Assembly (NCBI RefSeq): GCF_048213115.1
Contig: NZ_CP172404.1
Coordinates: forward strand, 1,054,001 to 1,118,000
Direction: 5' to 3'
Source: Niveibacterium terrae
GTDB taxonomy: Bacteria > Pseudomonadota > Gammaproteobacteria > Burkholderiales > Rhodocyclaceae
DNA length: 64,000 nt
A model generated the notes under the pieces. That model was not told the DNA's origin. It saw nothing but the letters and a program-made list of their open reading frames with translations, and searched no databases. This document shows, in pieces, positions 15,809-25,304 of this stretch. How positions within the stretch are numbered: the stretch's first letter is position 1; the number at the start of each line of letters is the position of its first letter. A program made the translations under genes and the position numbers.

Positions 15809-17422
15809 TCAGCCCGCGAGGCCTTTCTGGAAGACCCGTCCGGCGTGCTCGCGCAGTGCGTGGAACTTGATCTTCGGTGCGAGTTCGGCGGCGACGCGCA
15901 ACTCGGATTCGTAGGCGGCCATGAAGGCCGGCGCTTCGACGACGTCGTAGGCGATCCGGTGCTGGTTCGCGTCGATGAAGCGGCGCAGTTCGAGCGGATC
16001 GTCGCAGGTGATCCAGCGCGCGAGCTTGTAGCGCGAGCCGGCCAGGCGGGCCGCGACGCCGTACTCGGTCTTGAGCCGGTGCACGACGACTTCGAACTGC
16101 AGCTGGCCGACCGCGCCGAGCAAGAGCGCGCTGCCGTCGGCCGGCTTGAAGACCTGGATCGCGCCTTCCTCGCCGAGCTGCTGCAGGCCGATCCGTAGCT
16201 GCTTGATCTTGAGCGGGTCGGCGACTTCGACGGCCTGGAAGGATTCCGGCGCGAAGTAGGGCAGGCCCGTGAACTGCAGGTCCTCGCCTTCGGTCAGCGT
16301 ATCGCCGAGCTGCAGCGTGCCGTGGTTCGGGATGCCGATGATGTCGCCGGCGTAGGCCGTATCGACGATTTCGCGCCGCTGCGACAGGAAGGAGACGACC
16401 GTGTTGGGACGCAGCTCCTTGCCGTTGCGGCAGACCTTGAGCCTCATGCCGCGGTCGAAGCGGCCCGAGCAGACGCGCACGAACGCGATCCGGTCGCGGT
16501 GGGCCGGGTCCATGTTGGCCTGGATCTTGAACACGACGCCGGAGAACTTCTCCTCGGCCGGATCGACGCTGCGCTGGATGGCGACGCGCGGGCCCGGAGT
16601 CGGCGCCAGATCGACCAGCGCGTCGAGCACTTCACGGACGCCGAAGTTGTTGACGGCCGAGCCGAAGAACAAGGGCGACTGCTTTCCGTCGAGGAATTCC
16701 TGGCGGTCGAATTCGGGAGACGCGTCGCGCAGCAGACCGATCTCGCCCTGGGCGGTCGCGTATTCGGCGCCGAAGCGTTCGACCGAGACCGGGTTGTCCA
16801 GACCTTCGATGATGTCGTCGTGGACTTCGTCGAGGTGCTCGGCGCCGGCGCGGAACACGCGCATCCGGTCGCGCCGCAGGTCATAGACGCCGTGGAAGCG
16901 TTTGCCCATGCCGACCGGCCAGGTGAAGGGGACTGCGGACATGCCCAGCACGCGCTCGATCTCGTCCATCAGTTCGAGCGGTTCGCGCACCTCGCGGTCC
17001 ATCTTGTTCACGAAGGTCAGGATCGGCGTGCCGCGCGCGCGGCAGACGTCGAGCAGGCGCAGGGTCTGGGCTTCGACGCCGTTCGCGGCATCGATGACCA
17101 TCAGCGCCGCGTCGACAGCGGTCAGCACGCGGAAAGTGTCTTCCGAGAAGTCCTGGTGGCCCGGGGTGTCGAGCAGGTTGATCACGCAGTCGCGGTACTC
17201 CATCTGCATCACCGACGAGGCGACCGAGATGCCGCGCTGCTTTTCGATCTCCATCCAGTCCGAGGTCGCGTGGCGGCTGGCCTTGCGCGCCTTGACCGAG
17301 CCGGCGATCTGGATCGCGCCCGCGAAGAGCAGCAGCTTTTCGGTCAGCGTCGTCTTGCCCGCGTCAGGGTGGGAGATGATTGCGAAGGTGCGGCGGCGCG
17401 CGATTTCGGGACCGGTGCTCAT
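15809..17422 (-). CDS. prfC: peptide chain release factor 3
   Basis: A 537-residue translational GTPase that recycles RF1/RF2 from the ribosome. The GTPase motifs are AIISHPDAGKTTLTEKLL, DTPGHQDFSEDT and FVNKMDRE. The C-terminal RF3 domain includes PYFAPESFQAVEVADP and LLGAVGQLQFEVVVHRL. MSTGPEIARRR at 17422 is the conserved N terminus; a start 28 codons upstream adds unrelated sequence. A strong terminator follows. Confidence 0.96.
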   Translation of the reverse strand: MSTGPEIARRRTFAIISHPDAGKTTLTEKLLLFAGAIQIAGSVKARKASRHATSDWMEIEKQRGISVASSVMQMEYRDCVINLLDTPGHQDFSEDTFRVLTAVDAALMVIDAANGVEAQTLRLLDVCRARGTPILTFVNKMDREVREPLELMDEIERVLGMSAVPFTWPVGMGKRFHGVYDLRRDRMRVFRAGAEHLDEVHDDIIEGLDNPVSVERFGAEYATAQGEIGLLRDASPEFDRQEFLDGKQSPLFFGSAVNNFGVREVLDALVDLAPTPGPRVAIQRSVDPAEEKFSGVVFKIQANMDPAHRDRIAFVRVCSGRFDRGMRLKVCRNGKELRPNTVVSFLSQRREIVDTAYAGDIIGIPNHGTLQLGDTLTEGEDLQFTGLPYFAPESFQAVEVADPLKIKQLRIGLQQLGEEGAIQVFKPADGSALLLGAVGQLQFEVVVHRLKTEYGVAARLAGSRYKLARWITCDDPLELRRFIDANQHRIAYDVVEAPAFMAAYESELRVAAELAPKIKFHALREHAGRVFQKGLAG

Positions 17423-17555
17423 GTGCGCACCGGGAAGGATAGGAAGGAGGGCATCGTAAGTCCTGGCTGCCGTGCCGGGCGGCACGGAAAAAAGCGAAGC
17501 CGGCAATTTTCCGGCCTGCCGGCCCCGCTGTCCAGAGAAAGCTGAGCGGCCGATC

Positions 17556-18812
17556 TCACTGCGCGGCTTCGCGCGTGGCTCGCCTGGAAAGAGCGGGGCG
17601 GCTGCGGAAGGCGTGCAGCGCGAAGATCATCGCGATGGCCTGCAGCAGCGCGCAGAAGAAGAAAGGCGTGCCGATCCGCCAGTCGCCGCGGGGCAGATGC
17701 GAGACCGCACCCAGCAGGACCGTGCCGACGATGGGGCCCAGCACGGCCATCAGGCTGTTCAGCGAGCTGACCGCGCCCATCGTCCGGCCCTGGCTCTGCG
17801 CATCGGCGGCCTTCGAGATGATGCTCTGGATGCAGGCCGCGACCGAGTGTCCCAGAAAGTTCATCAGGATCACGACATACATCATCCAGCCCTGGCCGGC
17901 TAGCGCGAAGCAGAAATAGGCCAGGCAGCCCGAGATCATGCCCGCGGTCGCGAGCCGTGTGGCAGAAAAGCGGCGCAGCAGCGGGCCCAGCAGCAGGCCC
18001 TGGACCAGAACCGAGACGACCCCGCTGACGGCCAGCGACCAGCCGTTCTCGAGCGGCCCCCAGCCGAACTTGTAAGTCGTGTAGAGCACCCAGGTCGCGA
18101 ACATCGTGAATTGTGCGAGGCTGCTGAAGGCGATCGCGATGATCAGCGTTTTCGCGTCCCCCAGGCTGGAGAGCTCGCGGAGCGCGTGCAGCGGGTTCAG
18201 CTGGGTGCCGTGGCTCTGGCGCTTCTCGGGCGGCAGCGATTCGGGGAGCACGAAGTAGCCGTAGGCGAGGTTGAGCAGCCCGAATGCGCCGGCGACGAAG
18301 AAGGGCAGCCTCAGATCGATCGCGCCGAGCAGCCCGCCGATGACCGGGCCGATGATGTAGCCGAGTCCGAACATCGCGCCGAGCAGACCGAAGCGCTTGG
18401 CCCGCTCCTCGGGCGGCGTGATGTCGGCGACGTAGGCGTTGGCGATCGCAAGGTTCGCGTTCATCAGGCCGCTGACCAGGCGAACCACGATCAGCATCCA
18501 GATCGCGGTGGCCAGCGCGGTCGCGAAGAAGGTCAGCGACAGACCGCAGAAGCCGAGCAACAGGATTGGGCGACGGCCGTGGGTGTCGGACAGGCGGCCC
18601 AGGATCGGCGAGCCGAAGAAGTTCGCGACCGCGAAGGCGAGGATCACCGCGCCGTACCAGAAGGTCTGGTCGGTCTGCGAGTGCGTGAAGCTGCCGACCA
18701 GCGCGGGCAGCACCGGGATGATCAGGCCGATCGACACCATGTCGATCAGCGCCGTGAGCATGATGAAAGGCATCGCGGCTTCGCGTCTCTTCGGAGAGGC
18801 GGAGTTTGTCAT
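17556..18812 (-). CDS. MFS transporter, TetA-like
   Basis: A 418-residue, 12-segment major facilitator. It resembles the tetracycline-exporter class, with IDMVSIGLIIPVLPALVGS, motif A in GRLSDTHGRRPILLLG and motif C in FGLGYIIGPVIGG. The start at MTNSASPKRREAA gives a normal short cytoplasmic N terminus. It lies divergent from a second MFS gene across 227 bases. No tetR-like gene is adjacent. Drug specificity cannot be read from sequence. Confidence 0.88.
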   Translation of the reverse strand: MTNSASPKRREAAMPFIMLTALIDMVSIGLIIPVLPALVGSFTHSQTDQTFWYGAVILAFAVANFFGSPILGRLSDTHGRRPILLLGFCGLSLTFFATALATAIWMLIVVRLVSGLMNANLAIANAYVADITPPEERAKRFGLLGAMFGLGYIIGPVIGGLLGAIDLRLPFFVAGAFGLLNLAYGYFVLPESLPPEKRQSHGTQLNPLHALRELSSLGDAKTLIIAIAFSSLAQFTMFATWVLYTTYKFGWGPLENGWSLAVSGVVSVLVQGLLLGPLLRRFSATRLATAGMISGCLAYFCFALAGQGWMMYVVILMNFLGHSVAACIQSIISKAADAQSQGRTMGAVSSLNSLMAVLGPIVGTVLLGAVSHLPRGDWRIGTPFFFCALLQAIAMIFALHAFRSRPALSRRATREAAQ

Positions 18813-19039
18813 TTGTTTCGATTCCAGAAGGGGCGACGGAAAGGGGGGAAGGCGCGAAAAGGCTTCGCACCGCCGTGGCCGGCCGGCTGTGCCGCACCGG
18901 TCACGCAGCGTCGCAGGCCTCAGTCTTGCCCCTTGGGCGCGGGCGGTCAATCCGCGTCGGCGCCACTGTGGCGGATCGGAAACACGCAATGGGCGCCATT
19001 TCGAATGAAGAGGCCGCAGCGCAGGGCTAAGATCTGCTG

Positions 19040-20188
19040 GTGCTCAGTCCTCCCCCCCGCCTGCTGCCCCTGATCGCGATCCTGACGCTCGGCCATGTCG
19101 CCGTGTCCGGCGGTCGCGTCGTCGCGACGCTGTTCGCGCTTAAGAGCGGCGCGGGGGACGGTGCGGCGGGGCTGATCATCGGCCTCTACGCGATCCTGCC
19201 GGCGCTGTTCTCGCTCCAGTTCGGGCGCTGGATCGACCGCTTCGGCCCACGTCGGGTCAGCCTGCTGGGCATCGCGCTGATCCTGACCGGTATCCTCGCG
19301 CCGGTCGCCGTGCTGGCGCTGCCAACGATCTATCTGTCGGCGCTGCTGTGCGGTTGCGGTCTGACGCTGGTCACGGTCTCAGTCCAGTTCGCGGTTGGCA
19401 GTCTTCCCGTCGCGTCCGAGGCCGAACGGGTGGGCTTGTTCGGATGGATGTCGCTGGGATTCTCGACTTCGGCGGTGATCGGGCCCTCCGTCGCCGGCTC
19501 CGTGATCGATCTGGCGGGACCCCGCGCGGCCTTTGCGGTTCTGGCCCTGGCCTGCTGCTCGACCCTGGCTCTGGTGAGCCGCCTGCCCGCGGATCCCCGC
19601 TCGGTTCAGCCCGCCGCGTCGGGCAAGCTCGGGGCGGGCTGGCGGGGACTGCTCGGCGATGCCGGCCTGCGCCGGATCTACATCGTCACGGCGGCCAACG
19701 CGGTCGCCTGGGATGCCTTCACTTTTCTCGGCCCGGTGCTGGGCCATCATGCGAATCTCTCGGCGACCGCGATCGGCGCGATGATGTCCAGCTTTGCATT
19801 GGGGACTTTCCTGGTTCGCCTGGTGATCCCGGCGATTGCGCACCGGATCGCGCAGTGGGTCATGATCGGCGCTTCGCTGCTGCTGGTCGCCGCGGTCTAT
19901 CTGATCCTGCCCTTCGTCAGTTGGACTCTGGCGCTCTTCGCGCTCGCCTTCGCGTTGGGCGCGGGCGTGGGCAGCGCTCAGCCGAATGTGCTGGCGCTGC
20001 TGCACCGCTACGCACCGGTGGGGCGGATCGGCGAGGCGATCGGATTGCGTTCGCTGTTCGGCAACCTGTCCGGCGCCGGCGTGCCGTGGATCTTCGGCCT
20101 CTCCGCGGCGAGCGCCGGCCTCCTGCCGGTCTGCTGGGCGATCGCAGCGACTTCGCTGCTTGGCGCCTGGTGGGCAAGACGGGGCTGA
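19040..20188 (+). CDS. MFS transporter
   Basis: A 382-residue, 12-segment major facilitator with a GTG start. Motif-A-like GRWIDRFGPRRVSLLGI and a second half around FALGTFLVRLVIPAIAH are visible. It is shorter than most drug exporters and its substrate is unknown. The stop codon abuts the stop of the convergent DUF4124 gene with no spacer at all. Confidence 0.82.
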   Translation: MLSPPPRLLPLIAILTLGHVAVSGGRVVATLFALKSGAGDGAAGLIIGLYAILPALFSLQFGRWIDRFGPRRVSLLGIALILTGILAPVAVLALPTIYLSALLCGCGLTLVTVSVQFAVGSLPVASEAERVGLFGWMSLGFSTSAVIGPSVAGSVIDLAGPRAAFAVLALACCSTLALVSRLPADPRSVQPAASGKLGAGWRGLLGDAGLRRIYIVTAANAVAWDAFTFLGPVLGHHANLSATAIGAMMSSFALGTFLVRLVIPAIAHRIAQWVMIGASLLLVAAVYLILPFVSWTLALFALAFALGAGVGSAQPNVLALLHRYAPVGRIGEAIGLRSLFGNLSGAGVPWIFGLSAASAGLLPVCWAIAATSLLGAWWARRG

Positions 20189-20674
20189 TCAGCAGCCCTT
20201 TGCGTCCATTTTTGCCTTGAGCTGCTTGAGCATCGCGTCGCCGAGCGCCTGGGCTGCTCCGCCGTCTCCGCGGTGGCGGGCGACCGAGTTTTCGGTCTCC
20301 TGCTGGTACTCCCTGAGCGCCCGGCAGCCGGCGTATTCCAGGCCGCAGTAGTTGTCGCGGATCTGCGCGAGCGACATGTTTTTGCCGTCACGCTGGCAGG
20401 TCTCCCTGATCTTGTCCGCCTCGCTGTGCTTGAGTCCCGTATAGAGACCGCCGCGGACCCGCTCGTCTCCTCCGGATGACTTGCCAGCCGGGCGCAAAGC
20501 CTGGGCCGAGCCCGGCTGGGTGGGCTTGATGTCCAGGGTCTTCGTTTTCGGGGTGGCTGGAGCCTGGTCCCCGTAGTGGACCTTGCCCTTCTCGTCGGTC
20601 CATTTGTAGATCTCGGCGCGGGCGGGGAGGGCAAACAGGATCAACAGCGCGAGGCAGGCAGGGCTGGGGTTCAT
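20189..20674 (-). CDS. DUF4124 domain protein, exported
   Basis: A 161-residue protein with a signal peptide (LALLILFALPARA, cleaved before EIYKW) followed by the DUF4124 motif EIYKWTDEKGKVHYGDQAP. The rest is charged, has paired cysteines (CQRDGKN, YCGLEYAGC), and a helical tail. The family is common in proteobacterial periplasms, with no known function. The gene abuts the convergent MFS gene. Confidence 0.85.
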   Translation of the reverse strand: MNPSPACLALLILFALPARAEIYKWTDEKGKVHYGDQAPATPKTKTLDIKPTQPGSAQALRPAGKSSGGDERVRGGLYTGLKHSEADKIRETCQRDGKNMSLAQIRDNYCGLEYAGCRALREYQQETENSVARHRGDGGAAQALGDAMLKQLKAKMDAKGC

Positions 20675-20772
20675 GGCTCATCGTAGGAATGAAGACGGGC
20701 GCAGATTACCGGATGTTTCCGGTTTCACCTTGCCTTGTTTTGCTGTTTTCGCGGCCGCATCGGTGTGGCCGG

Positions 20773-20778
20773 TATAAT
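20773..20778 (+). promoter_or_regulatory. possible recQ -10 element
   Basis: A perfect TATAAT lies only eight bases before the recQ ATG. If used, transcription would begin at or next to the start codon, giving a leaderless or near-leaderless message. No good -35 is visible at 16-18 bases, so this is tentative. Confidence 0.35.
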
Positions 20779-20786
20779 CGCGCCCG

Positions 20787-22595
20787 ATGTCAGCCTCCAC
20801 CGAATCCGCTTCCTCCCCCGCCCTTTCGACGCTGCGCCGCGTCTTCGGCTATCCGGCTTTCCGCGGCGAGCAGCAGGCGATCGTCGAGCACGTCAGCGAA
20901 GGCGGCGACGCGCTGGTGCTGATGCCGACCGGTGGCGGCAAGTCGCTGTGCTACCAGATTCCCAGCCTGATCCGCAGCGGCTGCGGCATCGTCGTCTCGC
21001 CTCTGATCGCGCTGATGCAGGACCAGGTCAGCGCATTGAAACTGTTGGGCGTGCGTGCCGCCTTCCTCAATTCGACGCTGCCGCCCGAACACGCTTCGGT
21101 GATCGAGCGCGAGCTGCTCGAAGGCGAGCTCGATCTGCTCTATGTCGCGCCCGAACGGCTGACGACGCCGCGCTTCCTGCAACTGCTCGCGCAGGCGAAG
21201 ATCGCGCTGTTCGCGATCGACGAGGCGCACTGCGTGTCGCAGTGGGGGCACGACTTCCGCCCCGACTATATCCAGCTCTCGGTGCTGCACGAGCGCTTTC
21301 CCGGGATCCCGCGGATCGCGCTGACCGCGACGGCCGATCAGGCGACCCGCGGCGAGATCGTCGAGCGCCTGGCGCTGCAGCAGGCGAGGGTCTTCCTCGC
21401 GAGCTTCGACCGGCCCAACATCCGCTACACGGTCGTCGAGAAGGACAACCCGAGGCGGCAGCTGTTGCGCTTCATCCGCGCCAGCCACGACGGCGATTCG
21501 GGCATCGTCTACTGCCTGTCGCGCAAGAAGGTCGAAGAGACCGCGAAGTGGCTGCGCGAGCAGGGCCTCTCCGCCTTGCCCTACCACGCCGGCTTCGACG
21601 CGGCGACGCGCGAGGCGCACCAGACCAAGTTCATTCGCGGCGACGGCATCATCATGGTCGCGACGATCGCGTTCGGGATGGGCATCGACAAGCCCGACGT
21701 GCGCTTCGTTGCCCACCTGGATCTGCCCAAATCGCTCGAGGCCTATTACCAGGAGACGGGCCGGGCGGGGCGCGATGGCCTGCCCAGCAACGCGTGGATG
21801 GCCTACGGCCTGCAGGACATGGTGCTGCAGCGCGAGATGATCGAACAGTCCCAGGCGCCGGACGAGATCAAGCGGGTCGAGCGGCAGAAACTCGACGCGC
21901 TGCTCGGTTACTGCGAGGCGCCGAGCTGTCGCCGTCAGGTTCTGCTGCGTTATTTCGGCGAGGACTCGGAACCCTGCGGCAACTGCGACATGTGCTTGTC
22001 GCCGCCCGAGACCTGGGATGCGGCCGAGGCGGTGCAGAAGGCGCTGTCGACGATTTACCGCAGCGGTCAGCGCTACGGCGCCGGCCACATCATCGACATC
22101 CTGCGCGGACGTGAGACGCCCAAGGTCAAGGAGAGAGGGCACGAGAACCTGAGCACTTTCGGGCTGGGCAGCGCGATCGGCGATGCGCAGTGGAGTTCGC
22201 TGCTGCGCCAGTGCGTCGCGACCGGCCTGATCGGTGTCAATGAGCACGGCGGTCTGATCCTGCTCGAAGCCTGCCGGCCGGTGCTGCGCGGCGAACAGGG
22301 CTTGCAGCTGCGCCGGGTCCGCGATACCCATGCCGCGGCGCCCAGCGTGCGCCGCGAGATCGAGTTCGGTAGCGACGAGGAGCGGGCCCTGTGGGCTGCG
22401 CTGCGCCAGTGCCGGCGCCAGCTTGCCGAAGAGAACAACGTTCCGGCCTATATGATCTTCGGCGACGTGACCTTGAAGCAGATGCTCGATCTGCGCCCGC
22501 AGAGCCTCGAAGCGATGCTCGATCTGACCGGGGTCGGCGAGCGCAAACTCGCGCTCTATGGCACCGACTTTCTCGCGGTGCTGCAGCAGCGCTGA
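20787..22595 (+). CDS. recQ: ATP-dependent DNA helicase RecQ
   Basis: A 602-residue 3'-5' DNA helicase of replication-fork repair. Walker A is LMPTGGGKSLCYQIP, the DEAH box is AIDEAHCVSQWGHDFRPDY, and the conserved arginine region is YQETGRAGRDGLP. The zinc-binding cysteines follow (EAPSCRRQVL and CGNCDMC), then the winged helix, and the C-terminal HRDC domain ends at TGVGERKLALYG. Full length for the bacterial family. It stands alone and is followed by two hairpins. Confidence 0.97.
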   Translation: MSASTESASSPALSTLRRVFGYPAFRGEQQAIVEHVSEGGDALVLMPTGGGKSLCYQIPSLIRSGCGIVVSPLIALMQDQVSALKLLGVRAAFLNSTLPPEHASVIERELLEGELDLLYVAPERLTTPRFLQLLAQAKIALFAIDEAHCVSQWGHDFRPDYIQLSVLHERFPGIPRIALTATADQATRGEIVERLALQQARVFLASFDRPNIRYTVVEKDNPRRQLLRFIRASHDGDSGIVYCLSRKKVEETAKWLREQGLSALPYHAGFDAATREAHQTKFIRGDGIIMVATIAFGMGIDKPDVRFVAHLDLPKSLEAYYQETGRAGRDGLPSNAWMAYGLQDMVLQREMIEQSQAPDEIKRVERQKLDALLGYCEAPSCRRQVLLRYFGEDSEPCGNCDMCLSPPETWDAAEAVQKALSTIYRSGQRYGAGHIIDILRGRETPKVKERGHENLSTFGLGSAIGDAQWSSLLRQCVATGLIGVNEHGGLILLEACRPVLRGEQGLQLRRVRDTHAAAPSVRREIEFGSDEERALWAALRQCRRQLAEENNVPAYMIFGDVTLKQMLDLRPQSLEAMLDLTGVGERKLALYGTDFLAVLQQR

Positions 22596-22619
22596 TTTGC
22601 ACGCCCCCTCTCCCTCAGT

Positions 22620-22702
22620 CCCTCTCCCTCCGGGGGAGAGGGAAGAGTGGTTTTCCCGCTTTGAGCTCAAAGAATTTTCCCTCCCCCGCTCGCGGGGGAG
22701 GG
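22620..22702. repeat. paired GC hairpins between convergent genes
   Basis: CCCTCTCCCTCC-GGGGGAGAGGG and CTCCCCCGC-TCGCGGGGGAG form two strong stem-loops between the recQ and nuclease-like stop codons. Similar 'CCCTCTCCC/GGGGGAGAGGG' hairpins are common intergenic repeats in betaproteobacteria. They probably act as bidirectional mRNA ends. Confidence 0.6.
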
Positions 22703-22719
22703 GCTGGGGAGAGGGCGGG

Positions 22720-23652
22720 TTAGCCCTTGCGCCAGCCGCGGGCGAGGAAGAGTTCGAGGTATTCGTCGGGGACGAAGAGCCTGTCCTCCGGATGCTCGAT
22801 TTCGAAATAGCGCTGAGGCGGGATCAGTCGGTCGTCGGCTTTCGCGAGGTCGATGACCCAGCGCTCGGGGGCGCGGCGCTGCGCGAGGTAGCGCAGCTCG
22901 AAGGGCTGGAGGAGCAGCGGATCCTCGGGGTCGAAGACGCCGACTCCGGCCTCGCGATTGGACTTGTACCATTCCCGCGCCTGCGCGAGCTTCTCGTCGG
23001 TCGAGGCGATGTGCGCAGCGCTGCCCGGTGCCGGCACGGCCGAGCGCAGCCTTGCCTCGTAGCGGAAGGGGGCGACGTTGGGCCAGATGAAGTAAGGCAT
23101 CGCGAGGCCCTTGATCATCATCCTGTGGTTGTAGGTCGGCGGGCGCCAGTCTCCGGTGTCCTCGACGCTGATCCAGCCGAGCATGCGGCCGTAGGCGTCG
23201 AGCGGCTCGCGCTCGAAGAGCACCCTGAGGTGCAGGTCTTCGGGAGCCTTGCCGGTCGCAGCCAGATCGGTGGCGATCTCCGCTTCGAGGCCGCGTGCGG
23301 CGGTTTCGGCGTGGCGGTAGTGGTTGGCCGCGCTCGCACGCCCGAGGCGAGGCGCGAGGTAGTCGCGCAGCGCGCCATCGAGCGAGATCGGTGGCAGGTT
23401 CGACGCGAACGGATCTTCGAGGAAGGTCTGCCAGGTCGGATCGTCGGTGCGCACGAAGTGCGGGCTGTCGGGCAGCGGCAGACTCAGCTCGGGCGTATCG
23501 ACGCCGAGCAGGCTCAGAGCGATCCGGCCTTCGATCCGCGCGACGATCGTGTCGCCGGCCGCGACGCGCAGCAGGCCGGTGTGCCCGTTGGCGCGTCCCA
23601 GGCCCAGATGGCCGATGATCCGGCCTTCGTCCTGTTCGAAAGTCCTGTCCAT
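22720..23652 (-). CDS. staphylococcal nuclease-like (SNase) protein
   Basis: A 310-residue protein with a thermonuclease-like OB core: GDTIVARIEGRIALSLLGVDTPEL matches the SNase pattern, and REPLDAYGRMLGWISVED matches the catalytic-loop region (the D-x-Y-G-R part is kept). A large insert separates these parts, so activity is uncertain. There is no clear signal peptide. The ATG at 23652 follows GGAGGCGG. It converges on recQ across the hairpin repeats. Confidence 0.72.
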   Translation of the reverse strand: MDRTFEQDEGRIIGHLGLGRANGHTGLLRVAAGDTIVARIEGRIALSLLGVDTPELSLPLPDSPHFVRTDDPTWQTFLEDPFASNLPPISLDGALRDYLAPRLGRASAANHYRHAETAARGLEAEIATDLAATGKAPEDLHLRVLFEREPLDAYGRMLGWISVEDTGDWRPPTYNHRMMIKGLAMPYFIWPNVAPFRYEARLRSAVPAPGSAAHIASTDEKLAQAREWYKSNREAGVGVFDPEDPLLLQPFELRYLAQRRAPERWVIDLAKADDRLIPPQRYFEIEHPEDRLFVPDEYLELFLARGWRKG

Positions 23653-23921
23653 CCCGCCTCCCGTATCCGGAGTCCGCGCGCTCGCGCGGCTGGAGGGCAG
23701 TGTTGCAGCGCGCCCGGGCTTTGGCAACGCCGTATTGGTGGGATCGAGGAAAAAATCGAGGGCGGAGGGCGGAGAGGATCGTGTCCTCCCGCTGGGGCGG
23801 AGATGGGGCGGGGGATGCCCGGTCGTCTCCGGCGATCCGTCCGGCTTTCGGTTGCGGATCGCAGGCATTAGACTCCGCTGCGGACCAGCACGCTTGCCTG
23901 AGTGCGGCCCGAGCTTTCGAA

Positions 23922-24734
23922 ATGGCGCCGATGCAACTGAGCGATCATCCCGTCCCCGCTTCGCTGAAACCCTGGATCGAGCGTCTGAGCTGGATCCGCT
24001 TCGGCGTGGACGAAGGCATGCCGGTCTTCGCCGGCGCGCGCGTGCACCTGGGCTTTCCGGTCGAAGGAGAGTTCGGCTTCAGCGGTCTCGACGGTGGCGG
24101 AGTGTTCTGCGAGCCGGCCTGCTGGGGCGCGATGCGCGAGACGGGCCGGGTCTGGGCGCGCGGCGGTGGGGCCAGCGCCTGGCTGGTCAAGCTGGCCGGC
24201 GGCGTTGCGCCGGCCGTGCTGGGTGTGCCGGCCGAGGCGCTCGCCGGTCGGGTGCTGCCGCTGCGCGCACTGTGGCCACAACTCGCCGCGCCGCCCGCCG
24301 ACGAGGCGGCCCAGCGCGACTGGATCCTGGAGCAGATTCGGCATGCGCTGGCGCGAACCGGAGAGCGCCTGGTCTGGACGCCCGAGCAGAGCCTCGTCGT
24401 GATGCGCACGCTCGATCGGTTGCCGGTCGCGCAGGCGGCCGATGCGCTGGGCCTGAGCCGGGCGACGCTGGAGCGGCGGGTCGGCGCCTGCTTCGGGCTG
24501 CCGCCCAAGGTGTTGGCCCGCATCCAGCGCTTCTACCGCAGCCTGGAAGCGATACGCGTGAGCTCGGATGCCGAGCTCGCGGCCGAAGCCGGCTTCTTCG
24601 ACCAGTCTCACCTGATCGCCGAATTCCGCCGCTTCACGGGCATGACTCCGGTTGGGCTCAGGCGCGAGGCGTCGCGCGCCGCCGAGCCCTTCCGGCTTTA
24701 CGATGCCTGCTCGCCGGACGACCACGGCGGCTGA
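23922..24734 (+). CDS. AraC family transcriptional regulator
   Basis: A 270-residue protein with a C-terminal AraC-type double helix-turn-helix: QAADALGLSRATLERRVGACF and AGFFDQSHLIAEFRRFTGMTP. The N-terminal ~150 residues are a degenerate ligand domain. ATG at 23922 or 23931 is the likely start; the longer frame upstream is not protein-like. Its last 37 bases overlap the 3' end of the convergent lipoprotein gene. Confidence 0.83.
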   Translation: MAPMQLSDHPVPASLKPWIERLSWIRFGVDEGMPVFAGARVHLGFPVEGEFGFSGLDGGGVFCEPACWGAMRETGRVWARGGGASAWLVKLAGGVAPAVLGVPAEALAGRVLPLRALWPQLAAPPADEAAQRDWILEQIRHALARTGERLVWTPEQSLVVMRTLDRLPVAQAADALGLSRATLERRVGACFGLPPKVLARIQRFYRSLEAIRVSSDAELAAEAGFFDQSHLIAEFRRFTGMTPVGLRREASRAAEPFRLYDACSPDDHGG

Positions 24735-25294
24735 TGTGCGCAGCGCTTGGCCCAGTCGGTCAGCGCGTTGCGGACCCTGGCCCAGCGCGACAGACTGCCC
24801 GAGATATCGAGAACTCCGCCGGACAGGCGCTCGCGCCAGATCGCGATCCGGGCTCCGTCAGGCGCGACGAGCTCCGCCTCGACGCTGATCGCGCCAGTGT
24901 CGAGCGGGACGAAGAGCAGCAGCGCGCTGGCGACGTTCAGCACCGGCGAGACCGGGCGCGGATCGGACAGGGTCACGTTCAGCGTCGGTGCAGCGGTGCT
25001 GGCCGGGGCGCTCGCCAGTTCCTGCTTCAGGCTGTCCGCGAGGCTTTGCCGCAGCGTTTCGAGTTCGGCCGCATCCTCGCTCTTGTCGGCGGCCTGGAAG
25101 CGAACCTTGCCGAGGCGTGGCGCGACGAAGGCGCGCGGCGGCGTGGCCGGGCGGATGCGGACGTCCTCAGAGGCGCTCTGACGGAGCACCTGCCAGTCGG
25201 CGCTGGCGGCGCCGGGGTTTGCGGGGGTGAGCGTGGAGCAGGCGGCAAGCAGCGCGATCGCGAGCAGCGCGGGAAGGCGCAGGGCATGTTTCAT
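24698..25294 (-). CDS. DUF3313-like lipoprotein
   Basis: A 198-residue lipoprotein: signal peptide LPALLAIALLAAC with the lipobox cysteine at position 19. The body resembles the DUF3313 family, with LRQSLADSLKQELASA, LNVTLSDPRPVSPVLN, GAISVEAELVAPDGARI and a final RVRNALTDWAKR. It probably sits in the outer membrane facing the periplasm. Function is unknown. It lies 10 bases after the Acg-type nitroreductase on the same strand, suggesting cotranscription. A related gene is at 61.3-62.0 kb. Confidence 0.75.
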   Translation of the reverse strand: MKHALRLPALLAIALLAACSTLTPANPGAASADWQVLRQSASEDVRIRPATPPRAFVAPRLGKVRFQAADKSEDAAELETLRQSLADSLKQELASAPASTAAPTLNVTLSDPRPVSPVLNVASALLLFVPLDTGAISVEAELVAPDGARIAIWRERLSGGVLDISGSLSRWARVRNALTDWAKRCAHQPPWSSGEQAS

Positions 25295-25304
25295 CGGTCT
25301 TCCT

